Shown: positions 8,071-16,642 of the stretch, piece after piece
Layout: each line of letters begins with the position of its first letter
Position numbering within the stretch: position 1 is the first letter of the stretch
Source: an uncultured Bacteroidales bacterium
GTDB lineage: Bacteria > Bacteroidota > Bacteroidia > Bacteroidales > Bacteroidaceae
Assembly: GCA_902789725.1 (NCBI GenBank)
Contig: CADAPC010000004.1
Coordinates: forward strand, 54,301-118,300
Reading direction: 5' to 3'
DNA: 64,000 nucleotides
Made by a program: the position numbers and the translations under genes
Notes under the pieces: generated by a model
What the model was told of the DNA's origin: nothing
What the model saw: the letters and a program-made list of their open reading frames with translations, nothing else
Database searches by the model: none

Positions 8071-10490
8071 AACCGATACTCTTATACATCATTATATTAT
8101 TGGCCGTAGTGGGCATTCTGACTGCCTGCTCCACCACCTCCCATTTGCCTGAAGGGGAAGTGCTCTACACGGGTATAGAAAAAATACGAGTGCACGACCA
8201 GCAGGACACTCCGGCTGAAGCCATCGCACTCGAAGAAGTCAATGCAGCCCTTGCCTACAAGCCCAACGGCTCTCTCTTGGGCAGTTCCTCTAAGCGGAGT
8301 CCTCTGCAGATTGGACTTTGGCTCTACAATGCCTATGTCGATAAACCGCGCAAAGGTTTCAACAAGTGGATGTTCAACTCTTTTGCCGGCACCCCTGTCA
8401 CCATTTCCCAAGTGTCGCCCGAAACACGTGTCAAGGTCACCACCAACGTCCTTCAGAACTATGGCTACTTCCGCGGACATGTCGATTACGAACTCCTCCC
8501 TCAGCGCGACCCCAAAAAGCAGCGCATTGCCTACGATGTCCATCTCGGACAGCCCTACCTTTTCGACAGCATCCGCTACGCCTTTCGCGACAGCATTCAG
8601 GACAGCATCATCCGAGCCACACGCGAAGAAGCCCACATCCGTCGCGGCGGACAATTCTCTACGCTCGACCTCACTAACGAGAAGGACCGTCTCGTTTCGG
8701 CATTCCGCAACAACGGCTTCTACTTCTACCGTCCTGACTACATCTCCTATTTTGCCGACTCCACCAATACCCCTTACCGGGTAAAACTCCTTGTGGCAAC
8801 CGACCCCGACTTGTCTCCACAGGCCAACCGGCAATACCATTTCGGCAAAATGAGTGCCTACATCCGTCAGAGCCGCACCAGCACCCTCTCCATCCAGCGT
8901 CGCAGGGAGGGACGCACCAATGTCTATGACGATTCCCTCACTCGCCGTAGCCTCAAGATTGTCTGGCAAGGCAAACGCATCCCCATCGCTCCCCGGGTGA
9001 TGATGAAGAATTTCAAGTTTCGCCCTCGTCAGCTTTTCAATCAGTCGCTCGTCGATCAAACCCTTGCCAACCTCCGCAGCATGGAAATATTCTCCAATGT
9101 GCGCTTCACTTTCCAACCTCGTGAAGTGGACAGCCTCAGCGCGAATGGCACCCTCAGCGCAACTGATACGCTCATCGCTCAACCCTCGCAACTCAACCCT
9201 CAATTTTTCAACGACACCCTCGATGTCCGGCTCGACCTTACGTTGGATCAGCTCATCAATGCCGACTTCGACTTCAACTTCACCTATAAATCCAACTATC
9301 AGATTGGCCCAGGCTTTGGCATCACCCTCTCCAAACGCAACGCCTTCCATCACGGCGAAACCCTCTCCATGCGGCTGAAAGGCAGCTACGAGTGGCAGAC
9401 GCGCAAACTAAGGGGGGAGACAGAACGCATCAACTCCTACGATGCAGGGTTGGACATCTCGCTGTCCTACCCTTGGATTGCATTCCCCTGGCTCAACAAG
9501 CGCTTCTACAAATACCCCACTTCCACCGAATTCAAAATCGGCATCGAACAGCGCAAACGAGCTTACTACTACCGCCTCATGTCCTCCACCATCGAAGCCA
9601 CCTACGGGTTCCAAACCAACCGCTCGTGGAGCCATGAGTTCAAGCCTATCACCATCACTTACAACAAAATGCAGGACACCACTGACAGGTTCGATTCTAT
9701 CTCTCAAAAAAACGTGGCACTCTATGCCTCTTTGCGCGACATCTTCATCCCTGCTCAGCAATACACCATCACCTACGACAACACTTGGAACTCCCAAATT
9801 CGGCACACCATGCACTTTGAGGGAACCGTGAAGCAGTCGGGCAACTTCCTCAATCTCACCAATGCTCTTCTGGGTTTCGACTACTACGAGAAGAACAAGA
9901 AACTCCTCAGCACCCCTTATTCCCAGTTCCTCAAGTGTGTGCTGCAGCTGAAGAACATTTTCCACATCACGGAGAAGAGTTCCATCGCCACGCGAGTGCA
10001 GTTTGGTGCTGTCTGGACCTATGGCAATTCCAACTTTGCCCCTTACAGTGAACTCTTCTATGTGGGTGGAGCTAACAGCGTTCGAGCCTTCACCCTTCGC
10101 ACCATTGGGCCAGGACGTTATCACGAATCAGATGGATGGGACATGAACCTCGACCAAATGGGCGACCTGAAGCTGGAACTCAATGCCGAATACCGTTTCC
10201 CCATCCTCAATGCCTTTCAGGGGGCATTCTTCCTCGATGCTGGCAACGTATGGCTTATGCACGGCGACGAACTTCATCCCGGCGGAAAATTTGGTGAAGG
10301 GGGGTTCTTCAACTCCCTTGCTGTCGGCACAGGCTTCGGATTACGTTATGACCTCGATTTCCTCATCCTCCGTCTTGATCTTGGCATCGGGTTACATCTT
10401 CCCTACGACACTGGCAAGTCCTCTTACTACAACATCCGTCGCTTCAAGGATGCCGTCGCCCTTCACTTTGCTGTGGGTTATCCATTCTGA
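8067..10490 (+). CDS. tamA: BamA/TamA-family outer-membrane protein (Omp85), lipoprotein form
   Basis: Outer-membrane beta-barrel of the Omp85 superfamily, 807 residues, paired with the TamB-like protein immediately upstream. The N-terminus is a lipoprotein signal ending in ILTAC, with Cys21 as the predicted lipidation site. POTRA-like domains follow (about residues 30-370), then a 16-strand-type barrel. Near the C-terminus FYVGGANSVRAF matches the conserved region around the Omp85 barrel lock loop, and the last residue is an aromatic Phe, as usual for barrels. A lipid-anchored TamA is common in Bacteroidota (sometimes called TamL). The 4-nt overlap with tamB shows the two are one operon. Confidence 0.88.
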   Translation: MKPILLYIIILLAVVGILTACSTTSHLPEGEVLYTGIEKIRVHDQQDTPAEAIALEEVNAALAYKPNGSLLGSSSKRSPLQIGLWLYNAYVDKPRKGFNKWMFNSFAGTPVTISQVSPETRVKVTTNVLQNYGYFRGHVDYELLPQRDPKKQRIAYDVHLGQPYLFDSIRYAFRDSIQDSIIRATREEAHIRRGGQFSTLDLTNEKDRLVSAFRNNGFYFYRPDYISYFADSTNTPYRVKLLVATDPDLSPQANRQYHFGKMSAYIRQSRTSTLSIQRRREGRTNVYDDSLTRRSLKIVWQGKRIPIAPRVMMKNFKFRPRQLFNQSLVDQTLANLRSMEIFSNVRFTFQPREVDSLSANGTLSATDTLIAQPSQLNPQFFNDTLDVRLDLTLDQLINADFDFNFTYKSNYQIGPGFGITLSKRNAFHHGETLSMRLKGSYEWQTRKLRGETERINSYDAGLDISLSYPWIAFPWLNKRFYKYPTSTEFKIGIEQRKRAYYYRLMSSTIEATYGFQTNRSWSHEFKPITITYNKMQDTTDRFDSISQKNVALYASLRDIFIPAQQYTITYDNTWNSQIRHTMHFEGTVKQSGNFLNLTNALLGFDYYEKNKKLLSTPYSQFLKCVLQLKNIFHITEKSSIATRVQFGAVWTYGNSNFAPYSELFYVGGANSVRAFTLRTIGPGRYHESDGWDMNLDQMGDLKLELNAEYRFPILNAFQGAFFLDAGNVWLMHGDELHPGGKFGEGGFFNSLAVGTGFGLRYDLDFLILRLDLGIGLHLPYDTGKSSYYNIRRFKDAVALHFAVGYPF

Positions 10491-10724
10491 GCACCCCTCC
10501 AGAGCGAGTGCGATAGTGTTTTCTCGTCCGACTTTAGTTTGGCTTATTTGCGTGTTGCGTTCAAAGTAAAAAGATTGGCTGTTACTGTTAAATTAACAAT
10601 CGCTTGTTAACGTTTGGCTTGATGTTTTTCTTTGGTCATGTCGATTCTCTCGTGCTCTCTTCCCACTTGCTGCAGGTTGTGGTTTGAACAGTACGTTTTA
10701 AGGTCATCCGTGGACAAAATCCTG

Positions 10725-10762
10725 TTCTTCGGCGGACGAACAAAATTTCTCCCGCCGAAGAA
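10725..10762 (-). repeat. 11-bp perfect inverted repeat (hairpin)
   Basis: TTCTTCGGCGG at 10725-10735 pairs exactly with CCGCCGAAGAA at 10752-10762 around a 16-nt loop. On the minus strand it lies 40-80 nt downstream of a good promoter, so it would form near the 5' end of any transcript from there. It has no T-tract and does not look like a terminator. Confidence 0.7.
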
Positions 10763-10802
10763 ATTTTTCTTGCTCGCTTTGTCCCTCTTTCGAATCACGG
10801 CG

Positions 10803-10834
10803 CAAAGGTACGACATTCCATTTTCTGTTGCAAA
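10803..10834 (-). promoter_or_regulatory. Orphan minus-strand promoter
   Basis: TTTG (10834-10831), a 20-nt spacer and TACCTTTG (10810-10803) on the minus strand match the Bacteroidota consensus in both boxes and spacing. No recognised gene follows before the antisense 3' end of tamA. It could drive a small RNA or a small basic protein. Confidence 0.55.
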
Positions 10835-10967
10835 CAAATGGCCGTTTTTATGTCAAAAAACTTGATTTTTGAAAAATGCCCCCAAGCGAAGACCTCCCAA
10901 AAACGGCATTTTTAGGTATCAAATAGGCAAGTAAAAAAATGGCAATTCACTTTCTTCATACGCCAAA

Positions 10968-11149
10968 GAGTGTCATGAGTGTCACGAGTGTCATGAGTGT
11001 CAAACTCGATTTTCAACTCGCCTTTTTTGAGCTCACGTATATATATAATAAAAATAATTATAATTTTTATTATATATATACGTGAACTTTTTTCGCCCAT
11101 TTCGAAACTGACTTTGACACTCATGACACTCGTGACACTCGTGACACTC
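10968..11149. repeat. Nested co-centred inverted repeat built from GAGTGTCAN nonamers
   Basis: Four head-to-tail copies of a 9-bp unit (GAGTGTCAT/C/A) at 10968-11003 face four inverted copies at 11114-11149; the 36-bp arms match at 35 positions. Inside sits a second palindrome with perfect 23-bp arms (11033-11055 and 11063-11085) around a 7-nt loop. Both palindromes share a centre near 11059. Short open frames across it read almost the same peptide on both strands, as a palindrome must, and are not genes. Confidence 0.85.
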
Positions 11150-11265
11150 ATGACCACTTTTGTGATTGCAATTGATTGATAATCACAATTCTGCGTAAAC
11201 GCTCAAACGCATCGTGAGTGTTAAAGTGTCAAAGTCGATTCTCCGCAGATGGGATTTCTGCTTGT

Positions 11266-12897
11266 TCATAGGGCGTAGGAAACACTAAATTTCCATTCGT
11301 GGAACTTGGCGGTGTGGGAAGGGTAGAGGCGGTAGTTGCCGTGACGAAGGTTGAATTCGTGCTGGAGGTGGAGCTGCATGTTGCGAGTGACGTTGAATTG
11401 AAAAAAGAGGCGGTTCTGCAAAACGGTCTGCTCGCCTTTGTCGCCCCAGGCGTTAATGCCTTCGTGCAGTTTCGTATCATGTTCTTCGGGATCGTCAATG
11501 ATTTTCTGCAGCGTTTCGGCGTTGGCACCTTTGAAGATGAAGAGGCGCATGAGGTAAAACTGGTTGCCGAAAGTAATGTGGCGGTTCCAAACGAATTGGA
11601 ACTGGTGACGCAGGGAGAAGCCTGTGCCGAAGTTGTATCGACGTATGGGAAAGTAGTCGGTTGCGGCTCCTCCGAGGGGAACGGCTGAAAAAAGGAAATC
11701 GTGTTTGAGGGAGGTGGCCAATCCGTGCCGTTCGGCATGAAACCCTGCACCGAAGCTGGCTGCTTCGCTGATGATGGAGAGATTGCCTGCTCGCTGACTT
11801 TCGTTGTCGCCGTAGTGGTCTATGTACTTGATGTTCTGATAGAATCCGATGTCGATTTTCCATCGGTGAGGCATCTGTCGCTGAATGGAGCCGATGCGCC
11901 CGGCAATGTCGAGTTCACCCACGGTGGGGTGATTCTTGTCTAAATTGATGAGTGCATAAATGTCGAAGTAGTCGAAGGCGCGGGTGGTTTTGCCGAGGTC
12001 GAGGTGGTTGAAGTGGTTGCCGTAGTTGAAGCGAATGTCGAGGAAGGGGATGTGTTCGAAAAAGCGTTTTCCCTCCATGTCGGGATGGATGGTTCCTACT
12101 TCGTGGATGTATCTGTCGCCCAACCCTATCTGGAAACTGCAAGGTTCGGGGGCTTCTTTTTTGCCCGGATGGAGGCGGTTGACCCGAAACATTTCTCCCG
12201 ACAAGATGCGGTGTAACCCGCGAACAGGATTGAGCATGGTGCCGATGAATTCGCGGAGCACACGGTTGATGCCTCGTTTGGAATTGTCGAAAAAGATGTC
12301 GGATGCACGGTGGGTCACTTCGCCAATGGCAGCTCCGCCTATACCTGTGGAGAGGAGGTCGTTGGTGGCGGGGCGATTGGTTTCGCAGAAAATTTCCCAT
12401 GTGAATGAGCCAGCCAGCGGATAGAGAAGGGAAACGCCGTAGGAGAGTCCATGTTCGCGTGCTGCATTGTAGAACATGCTGCCGTGGTAGGGGTGGGAAA
12501 ATTGATTGCCTGAAAAGCTGTCGTTGTCCCACACCCAACCGTCTGTGAGGTTGGTGCGGAGCGAGTGACTGTTCACTCTTGCCCATTCGCGGTCCGTGAT
12601 GAAGTGGTCCCAACTGAACACAAGTGCATTGATGGCGAGGTCTTCAGCCAGCGCTTGAAGGGCTGGATTTCGTGGACCGCCGTTCGGCTTTTTGCCGAAG
12701 AAATGGAGTGGGCAGGTGTAGGGGGCGAGTGTGTCGTGTTTTTGCAGATGGATGCGTGTTCCCGTGATGGAATCGTGCCAAATGGAGTCGTTGACAACGG
12801 CTTTGACCTCACTGCATTTGGCATAAAGAGCGGTGAGGATGAGGATGCGTATGATGGGAGAAAAATGGGCACTTTTCAGTGTCATCAACTTTGTCAT
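11266..12897 (-). CDS. DUF3943-family predicted outer-membrane barrel protein
   Basis: Protein of 543 residues whose first 31 residues resemble a signal sequence. The middle contains the DUF3943 signature: WDNDSFSGNQFSHPYHGS followed by FYNAAREHGLSYG and a Gly-rich stretch (STGIGGAAIGEV). The C-terminal half alternates short hydrophobic strands and ends in FSVSYAL, consistent with a beta barrel. Function is not established for the family. The ATG at 12897 is the first of two (Met1 and Met5). A TACCTTTG box lies about 26 bp upstream on the minus strand. It is a single-gene unit, convergent with tamA and divergent from alaS. Confidence 0.8.
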   Translation of the reverse strand: MTKLMTLKSAHFSPIIRILILTALYAKCSEVKAVVNDSIWHDSITGTRIHLQKHDTLAPYTCPLHFFGKKPNGGPRNPALQALAEDLAINALVFSWDHFITDREWARVNSHSLRTNLTDGWVWDNDSFSGNQFSHPYHGSMFYNAAREHGLSYGVSLLYPLAGSFTWEIFCETNRPATNDLLSTGIGGAAIGEVTHRASDIFFDNSKRGINRVLREFIGTMLNPVRGLHRILSGEMFRVNRLHPGKKEAPEPCSFQIGLGDRYIHEVGTIHPDMEGKRFFEHIPFLDIRFNYGNHFNHLDLGKTTRAFDYFDIYALINLDKNHPTVGELDIAGRIGSIQRQMPHRWKIDIGFYQNIKYIDHYGDNESQRAGNLSIISEAASFGAGFHAERHGLATSLKHDFLFSAVPLGGAATDYFPIRRYNFGTGFSLRHQFQFVWNRHITFGNQFYLMRLFIFKGANAETLQKIIDDPEEHDTKLHEGINAWGDKGEQTVLQNRLFFQFNVTRNMQLHLQHEFNLRHGNYRLYPSHTAKFHEWKFSVSYAL

Positions 12898-12922
12898 GTT
12901 GGGAATGAATCGATTTTGGCCA

Positions 12923-12930
12923 CAAAGGTA
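12923..12930 (-). promoter_or_regulatory. -7 box for the DUF3943 gene
   Basis: TACCTTTG on the minus strand, 26 bp upstream of the ATG at 12897. No clear -33 TTTG is present at the expected distance. Confidence 0.5.
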
Positions 12931-13049
12931 CGATTAAATTCTGACATAAATAGTTTCTAAATGGGGAAAGTTTTGTCCTGTATGGTGTATTTTCGTTGTT
13001 CGAGAAGCAACATTTCTTGTTCTTTAGGTTTTATGTCGATGAAAAAGCG

Positions 13050-13057
13050 TAACTTTG
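13050..13057 (+). promoter_or_regulatory. -7 box of alaS
   Basis: TAACTTTG, 40 bp upstream of the first alaS ATG at 13098. The TTG at 13062 that would extend the frame lies at about the expected transcription start, so it is unlikely to be the initiation codon. Confidence 0.55.
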
Positions 13058-13097
13058 CAGCTTGAATAAAAAGAAATTTTGTGAAATAAAAAATAAC

Positions 13098-15716
13098 ATG
13101 ATGACAGCAAAAGAGATACGTGAGTCTTTCAAGAAGTTTTTTGAAAGCAAGGAACACCTCATTGTGCCCTCGGCTCCGATGGTTGTGAAGGACGACCCGA
13201 CGCTGATGTTTACCAATGCGGGCATGAATCAGTTTAAGGACATCATTTTGGGCAACGCCACTCCTAAGTGTCGCCGCCAGGCAGATTCGCAGAAGTGTCT
13301 GCGTGTGAGCGGCAAGCACAACGACTTGGAGGAGGTGGGGCACGACACTTACCACCACACGATGTTTGAAATGTTGGGCAACTGGTCGTTTGGCGACTAT
13401 TTCAAGAAGGAGGCCATTTCGTGGGCTTGGGAGTACATTGTGGATGTACTGAAGATTGACCCTAAGGACCTCTATGCCACAGTGTTTGAGGGAAGTCCTG
13501 AGGAAGGACTGGAACGTGACGATGAGGCCGCCGGCATTTGGGAGCAGTTCTTGCCGAAGGATCACATCATCAATGGAAACAAACACGACAATTTCTGGGA
13601 AATGGGCGATACGGGTCCTTGTGGTCCCTGTTCTGAGATTCATGTGGATTCTCGTTCAGCGGAAGAGAAGGCTCAGGTGCCCGGGCGTGAACTGGTGAAT
13701 AAGGATCATCCGCAGGTGATTGAGATTTGGAATCTGGTGTTCATGCAGTACAACCGCAAGGCCGACGGTTCGTTAGAGGGTCTGCCAGCCAAAGTGATTG
13801 ATACAGGTATGGGCTTTGAACGCTTGGTGCGCACATTGCAAGGCAAGACTTCCAACTACGACACAGACGTGTTCCAACCTCTGATTAAGGTGTTGGGCGA
13901 TATGGCAGGATGCAAATATGGCGAGGACGAGAAGAAAGACATTGCTATGCGTGTAGTGGTGGATCACTTGCGCGCCATCGCCTTTGCCATTGCCGACGGT
14001 CAGTTGCCCAGCAACGCGAAGGCTGGCTACGTGATTCGTCGCATTTTGCGTCGCGCTGTGCGTTATGGCTACACATTCTTGGGTCAGAAAGAAGCCTTTA
14101 TCTATAAGCTTGTGCCAACGCTGGTGCAGGAGATGGGCGATGCCTTCCCTGAAATTGCTGCTCAGCAACAGTTGGTAATGAAGGTGATGCAGGAAGAGGA
14201 GAGTTCCTTCCTCCGCACGTTGGACAACGGCATCAAGCTCTTGCAGGGTGTGATAGATGAAACCAAGAAGGAGGGCAAGACGGAGATTGCTGGCGACAAA
14301 GCCTTCACGCTGTTTGACACGTTCGGTTTCCCGCTCGACCTGACAGAACTCATTTGTCGTGAGCAGGGATTGACGGTGGATGAGAAGGGCTTTGACGTGT
14401 GTATGCAGGAGCAGAAGAACCGTGCAAGAAACGCAGCTGAGGTGAAACTGGGCGATTGGCATATCCTGAGCGATGTTGAAAGCGAGTTTGTGGGTTACGA
14501 CAATACGGAATTTCCTGCACACATTGTCAAATATAGGGAAGTGCAGCAGAAGAAACGCACGGCTTATGAAGTCATTCTCGACAAGACACCGTTCTATGGC
14601 GAGATGGGTGGTGAAGTTGGCGATTCGGGTGTTCTGGTGAGCGAGAACGAGGAAATCAAAGTGTTGGACACGAAGAAGGAGAACGGCGTGTCGATTCACA
14701 TTGTGGATAAATTGCCCGAACAGCCAGAGGCTGAGTTTATGGCTTGCGTGGATGTGGAGCGTCGTCGTGCCATTGAGGCCAACCACACTTGCACTCACTT
14801 GCTCGATGAGGCACTGCGCGAAGTGCTCGGTACGCACGTGGAACAGAAGGGTTCGTTGGTGACGGCTGAAGGACTGCGTTTCGACTTCTCTCACTTCGAG
14901 AAAGTGACTCCAGAGCAATTGCGCGAGGTGGAGCACATTGTGAATGCGAGGATTCGTGCGAACATTCCTTTGAAAGAGTACCGTGACTATCCAATAGAGA
15001 AGGCTAAAGAACTGGGTGCTATCGCTCTGTTTGGCGAGAAGTATGGCGACCGGGTGCGTGTGGTGCAGTTTGGCACCAGCGTGGAGTTCTGTGGTGGTTG
15101 TCACGCTCAAAGCACAGGTTGCTTGGGCATGATGAAGATTCTGAGCGAAAGCAGCATTGCCGCAGGTGTGCGCCGTATTGAGGCCATCACGGGCAAGGCT
15201 GTGGAAGACACGCTCGACAAGATGCAAGACTTCATGACAGACCTTCGTGGTTTGCTCAACAATGCTCCTGATTTGATGGCTACTGTTCAGAAAGCGATTG
15301 CTGAAAACAAGGAGCTGCAAAGTCAGGTGGAAGAGTTCAAGGCGCAGAAGGCTCAGGAACTGAAGAAGATGCTCGTTGAGCGCGCCTATGAAGTGAATGG
15401 CGTGAAGGTCATTAGCGGAGTTCTCCCAGTGGAACCTCAGCATGCTAAAGATATGGCTTTCCAGTTGCGTGGCCAGTTCCCCGAAGGGCTTCTTGTGGTG
15501 ATTGGCAGCGAAGCCGGTGGCAAACCCACCCTCACGGTATCGTTCTCGGACGACTTGGTGAAGGAGGGTAAGAACGCGGGTCAGTTGGTACGTGAAGCTG
15601 GCAAACTCATCAAAGGTGGCGGCGGCGGACAACCCCATTTCGCTACCGCTGGCGGCAAGGACCCTGGGGGCCTGAAAGCTGCTGTGGATAAGATTATTGA
15701 GTTGGCTGCATTGTGA
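13098..15716 (+). CDS. alaS: Alanyl-tRNA synthetase
   Basis: Class II synthetase that charges tRNA-Ala, 872 residues, the normal length. The catalytic core has [11 protein letters not shown] and the [14 protein letters not shown] segment. The editing domain carries the zinc-binding HTCTH (His563, His567) and the CGGCH motif (Cys665, Cys668, His669) that clear mischarged Ser or Gly. The C-Ala region includes a coiled stretch rich in Glu and Lys and ends in a Gly-rich [10 protein letters not shown] segment. Two adjacent ATG codons (13098 and 13101) are possible starts. It is a single-gene unit closed by a strong terminator hairpin. Confidence 0.96.
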   Translation: MMTAKEIRESFKKFFESKEHLIVPSAPMVVKDDPTLMFTNAGMNQFKDIILGNATPKCRRQADSQKCLRVSGKHNDLEEVGHDTYHHTMFEMLGNWSFGDYFKKEAISWAWEYIVDVLKIDPKDLYATVFEGSPEEGLERDDEAAGIWEQFLPKDHIINGNKHDNFWEMGDTGPCGPCSEIHVDSRSAEEKAQVPGRELVNKDHPQVIEIWNLVFMQYNRKADGSLEGLPAKVIDTGMGFERLVRTLQGKTSNYDTDVFQPLIKVLGDMAGCKYGEDEKKDIAMRVVVDHLRAIAFAIADGQLPSNAKAGYVIRRILRRAVRYGYTFLGQKEAFIYKLVPTLVQEMGDAFPEIAAQQQLVMKVMQEEESSFLRTLDNGIKLLQGVIDETKKEGKTEIAGDKAFTLFDTFGFPLDLTELICREQGLTVDEKGFDVCMQEQKNRARNAAEVKLGDWHILSDVESEFVGYDNTEFPAHIVKYREVQQKKRTAYEVILDKTPFYGEMGGEVGDSGVLVSENEEIKVLDTKKENGVSIHIVDKLPEQPEAEFMACVDVERRRAIEANHTCTHLLDEALREVLGTHVEQKGSLVTAEGLRFDFSHFEKVTPEQLREVEHIVNARIRANIPLKEYRDYPIEKAKELGAIALFGEKYGDRVRVVQFGTSVEFCGGCHAQSTGCLGMMKILSESSIAAGVRRIEAITGKAVEDTLDKMQDFMTDLRGLLNNAPDLMATVQKAIAENKELQSQVEEFKAQKAQELKKMLVERAYEVNGVKVISGVLPVEPQHAKDMAFQLRGQFPEGLLVVIGSEAGGKPTLTVSFSDDLVKEGKNAGQLVREAGKLIKGGGGGQPHFATAGGKDPGGLKAAVDKIIELAAL

Positions 15717-15756
15717 TGAAAATTGCAAGCTTTCCGCTTTGAGCAAATATTGGCAG

Positions 15757-15811
15757 AAAAAGATTGGTGCACAGTTTTGTAATCCGCAAACTTGTGCACC
15801 AATCTTTTTTT
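15757..15811 (+). terminator. Rho-independent terminator of alaS
   Basis: A perfect 17-bp stem, left arm 15757-15773 and right arm 15793-15809, with GATTGGTGCACA at its core. A run of T follows on the plus strand, 40 bp after the alaS stop. The left arm begins with A residues, so it could also act on the opposite strand. Confidence 0.9.
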
Positions 15812-15896
15812 GTATCCAGAATTGTTATTTTTTTCTTACACCAAGATTTTTCTTTTTGCTGCCTATGATGTTGTTTTTTGATGCTTATGAAAAAAT

Positions 15897-15980
15897 ATTT
15901 TGAAAGTTTGAAAATTTATTTTGAAAGTTTGAAAATTTATTTTGCAAGTTTCAAAAAATAATTTGAAACTTTAGAAATTT
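15897..15980. repeat. AT-rich 21-bp tandem repeat
   Basis: Two identical 21-bp units (ATTTTGAAAGTTTGAAAATT plus T) at 15897-15917 and 15918-15938 are followed by two degenerate copies to about 15980. The region lies between the alaS terminator and a convergent small gene. There is no coding potential; the phased A/T tracts suggest bent DNA. Confidence 0.7.
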
Positions 15981-16028
15981 AATTTCTTGGGCAAAAAAAA
16001 TCAAATCTTCAGGCGGAGCATGTCGATT

Positions 16029-16586
16029 TTAGCGATTGAAATGGAATGTCTGGCTCCTGTTGCCCTTTTCGACAAATAGGGAAAGCTCGCTTTCTGTGAG
16101 TTGCTTGATGGTGAACTCTTTGAAAATTCCAGTCAGTGCAGTGCCCAATTTTTGTGGGTTATCGCCCTGCTGCTCTTTCAGCATCTCTGTCATTTTTCTC
16201 ATGAAAACCTCCTTCATTTCGTCTATCGCCATTCCGGCTTTTACATCGGGATTGGTGGAGGTGATGTTGGTCACTCTGAAATCGCTCCGCTCTACATAGA
16301 ACGTGGCATTGACTTTCTTACCTTTCCTCGTGTAGGTGCCAGGAAAGGTGATGGCAACGTCGAAGGTGGTGGCACCGTCCACAACCTTTTCAAATAATTG
16401 GCAGGTGATGGTCTTCTCTGTGATGTCAAGCCCGAAACTCAAGCTGATTCCTTCTTCTGTGTAGGCAGCGTTGAGTTCTTTGTTGAATGCTTCGTCGGCT
16501 ATCCACTCGCCTGCGAGGCTTTGTGCCGACACGTTGGCGATGCTCAGCATCATCAACGCAAAAATGAATGTAATTGTCTTTTTCAT
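16029..16586 (-). CDS. Small secreted protein, unknown family (lipocalin-like layout)
   Basis: Exported protein of 185 residues with a clear signal peptide (MKKTITFIFALMMLSIANVS, cleavage after AQ). The mature part begins SLAGEWIADEAFNKEL, reminiscent of lipocalin-like or DUF-type small beta proteins, with a helical middle section (residues about 105-150) and a final strand rich in charged residues. I do not recognise a named family. A longer frame reaches 16793 but overlaps the helicase and lacks a signal peptide, so the ATG at 16586 is chosen. It follows the helicase gene by 56 bp and may share its transcript. Confidence 0.75.
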   Translation of the reverse strand: MKKTITFIFALMMLSIANVSAQSLAGEWIADEAFNKELNAAYTEEGISLSFGLDITEKTITCQLFEKVVDGATTFDVAITFPGTYTRKGKKVNATFYVERSDFRVTNITSTNPDVKAGMAIDEMKEVFMRKMTEMLKEQQGDNPQKLGTALTGIFKEFTIKQLTESELSLFVEKGNRSQTFHFNR

Positions 16587-16642
16587 GCAGTAATAAACGT
16601 TTTGATTCTTGATTTGTTGTAAGAAAGGGCAGATATCTTGGA

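Larger units (their letters stand above)
10491..11265. other. 775-bp convergent intergenic region with no clear gene
   Basis: This stretch lies between the 3' ends of tamA (plus) and the DUF3943 gene (minus). It contains a weak AT-rich hairpin (10593-10610), an 11-bp inverted repeat (10725-10762) downstream of a well-formed minus-strand promoter (10803-10834), and a nested inverted repeat made of nonamers (10968-11149). A 63-codon basic minus-strand frame (starting GTG at about 10798) follows the promoter, but I could not recognise it and do not call it a gene. Confidence 0.6.

Noticed and set aside
10968..11003. Nonamer array as a CRISPR or replication origin iteron set
   Set aside because: Units are too short and directly abutting for CRISPR, and no replication initiator gene or DnaA-type boxes were noticed nearby.
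10912..11179. Short frames on both strands across the nested palindrome
   Set aside because: Both strands give nearly the same Ile-rich peptide because the DNA is palindromic; no start context or homology.
13773..15746. 657-codon open frame on the minus strand, antisense to alaS
   Set aside because: It is a shadow frame of a fully conserved alaS gene; no signal, domain or promoter supports it. Long antisense frames over tamB (5080-6234) and tamA (8097-9353) were rejected for the same reason.
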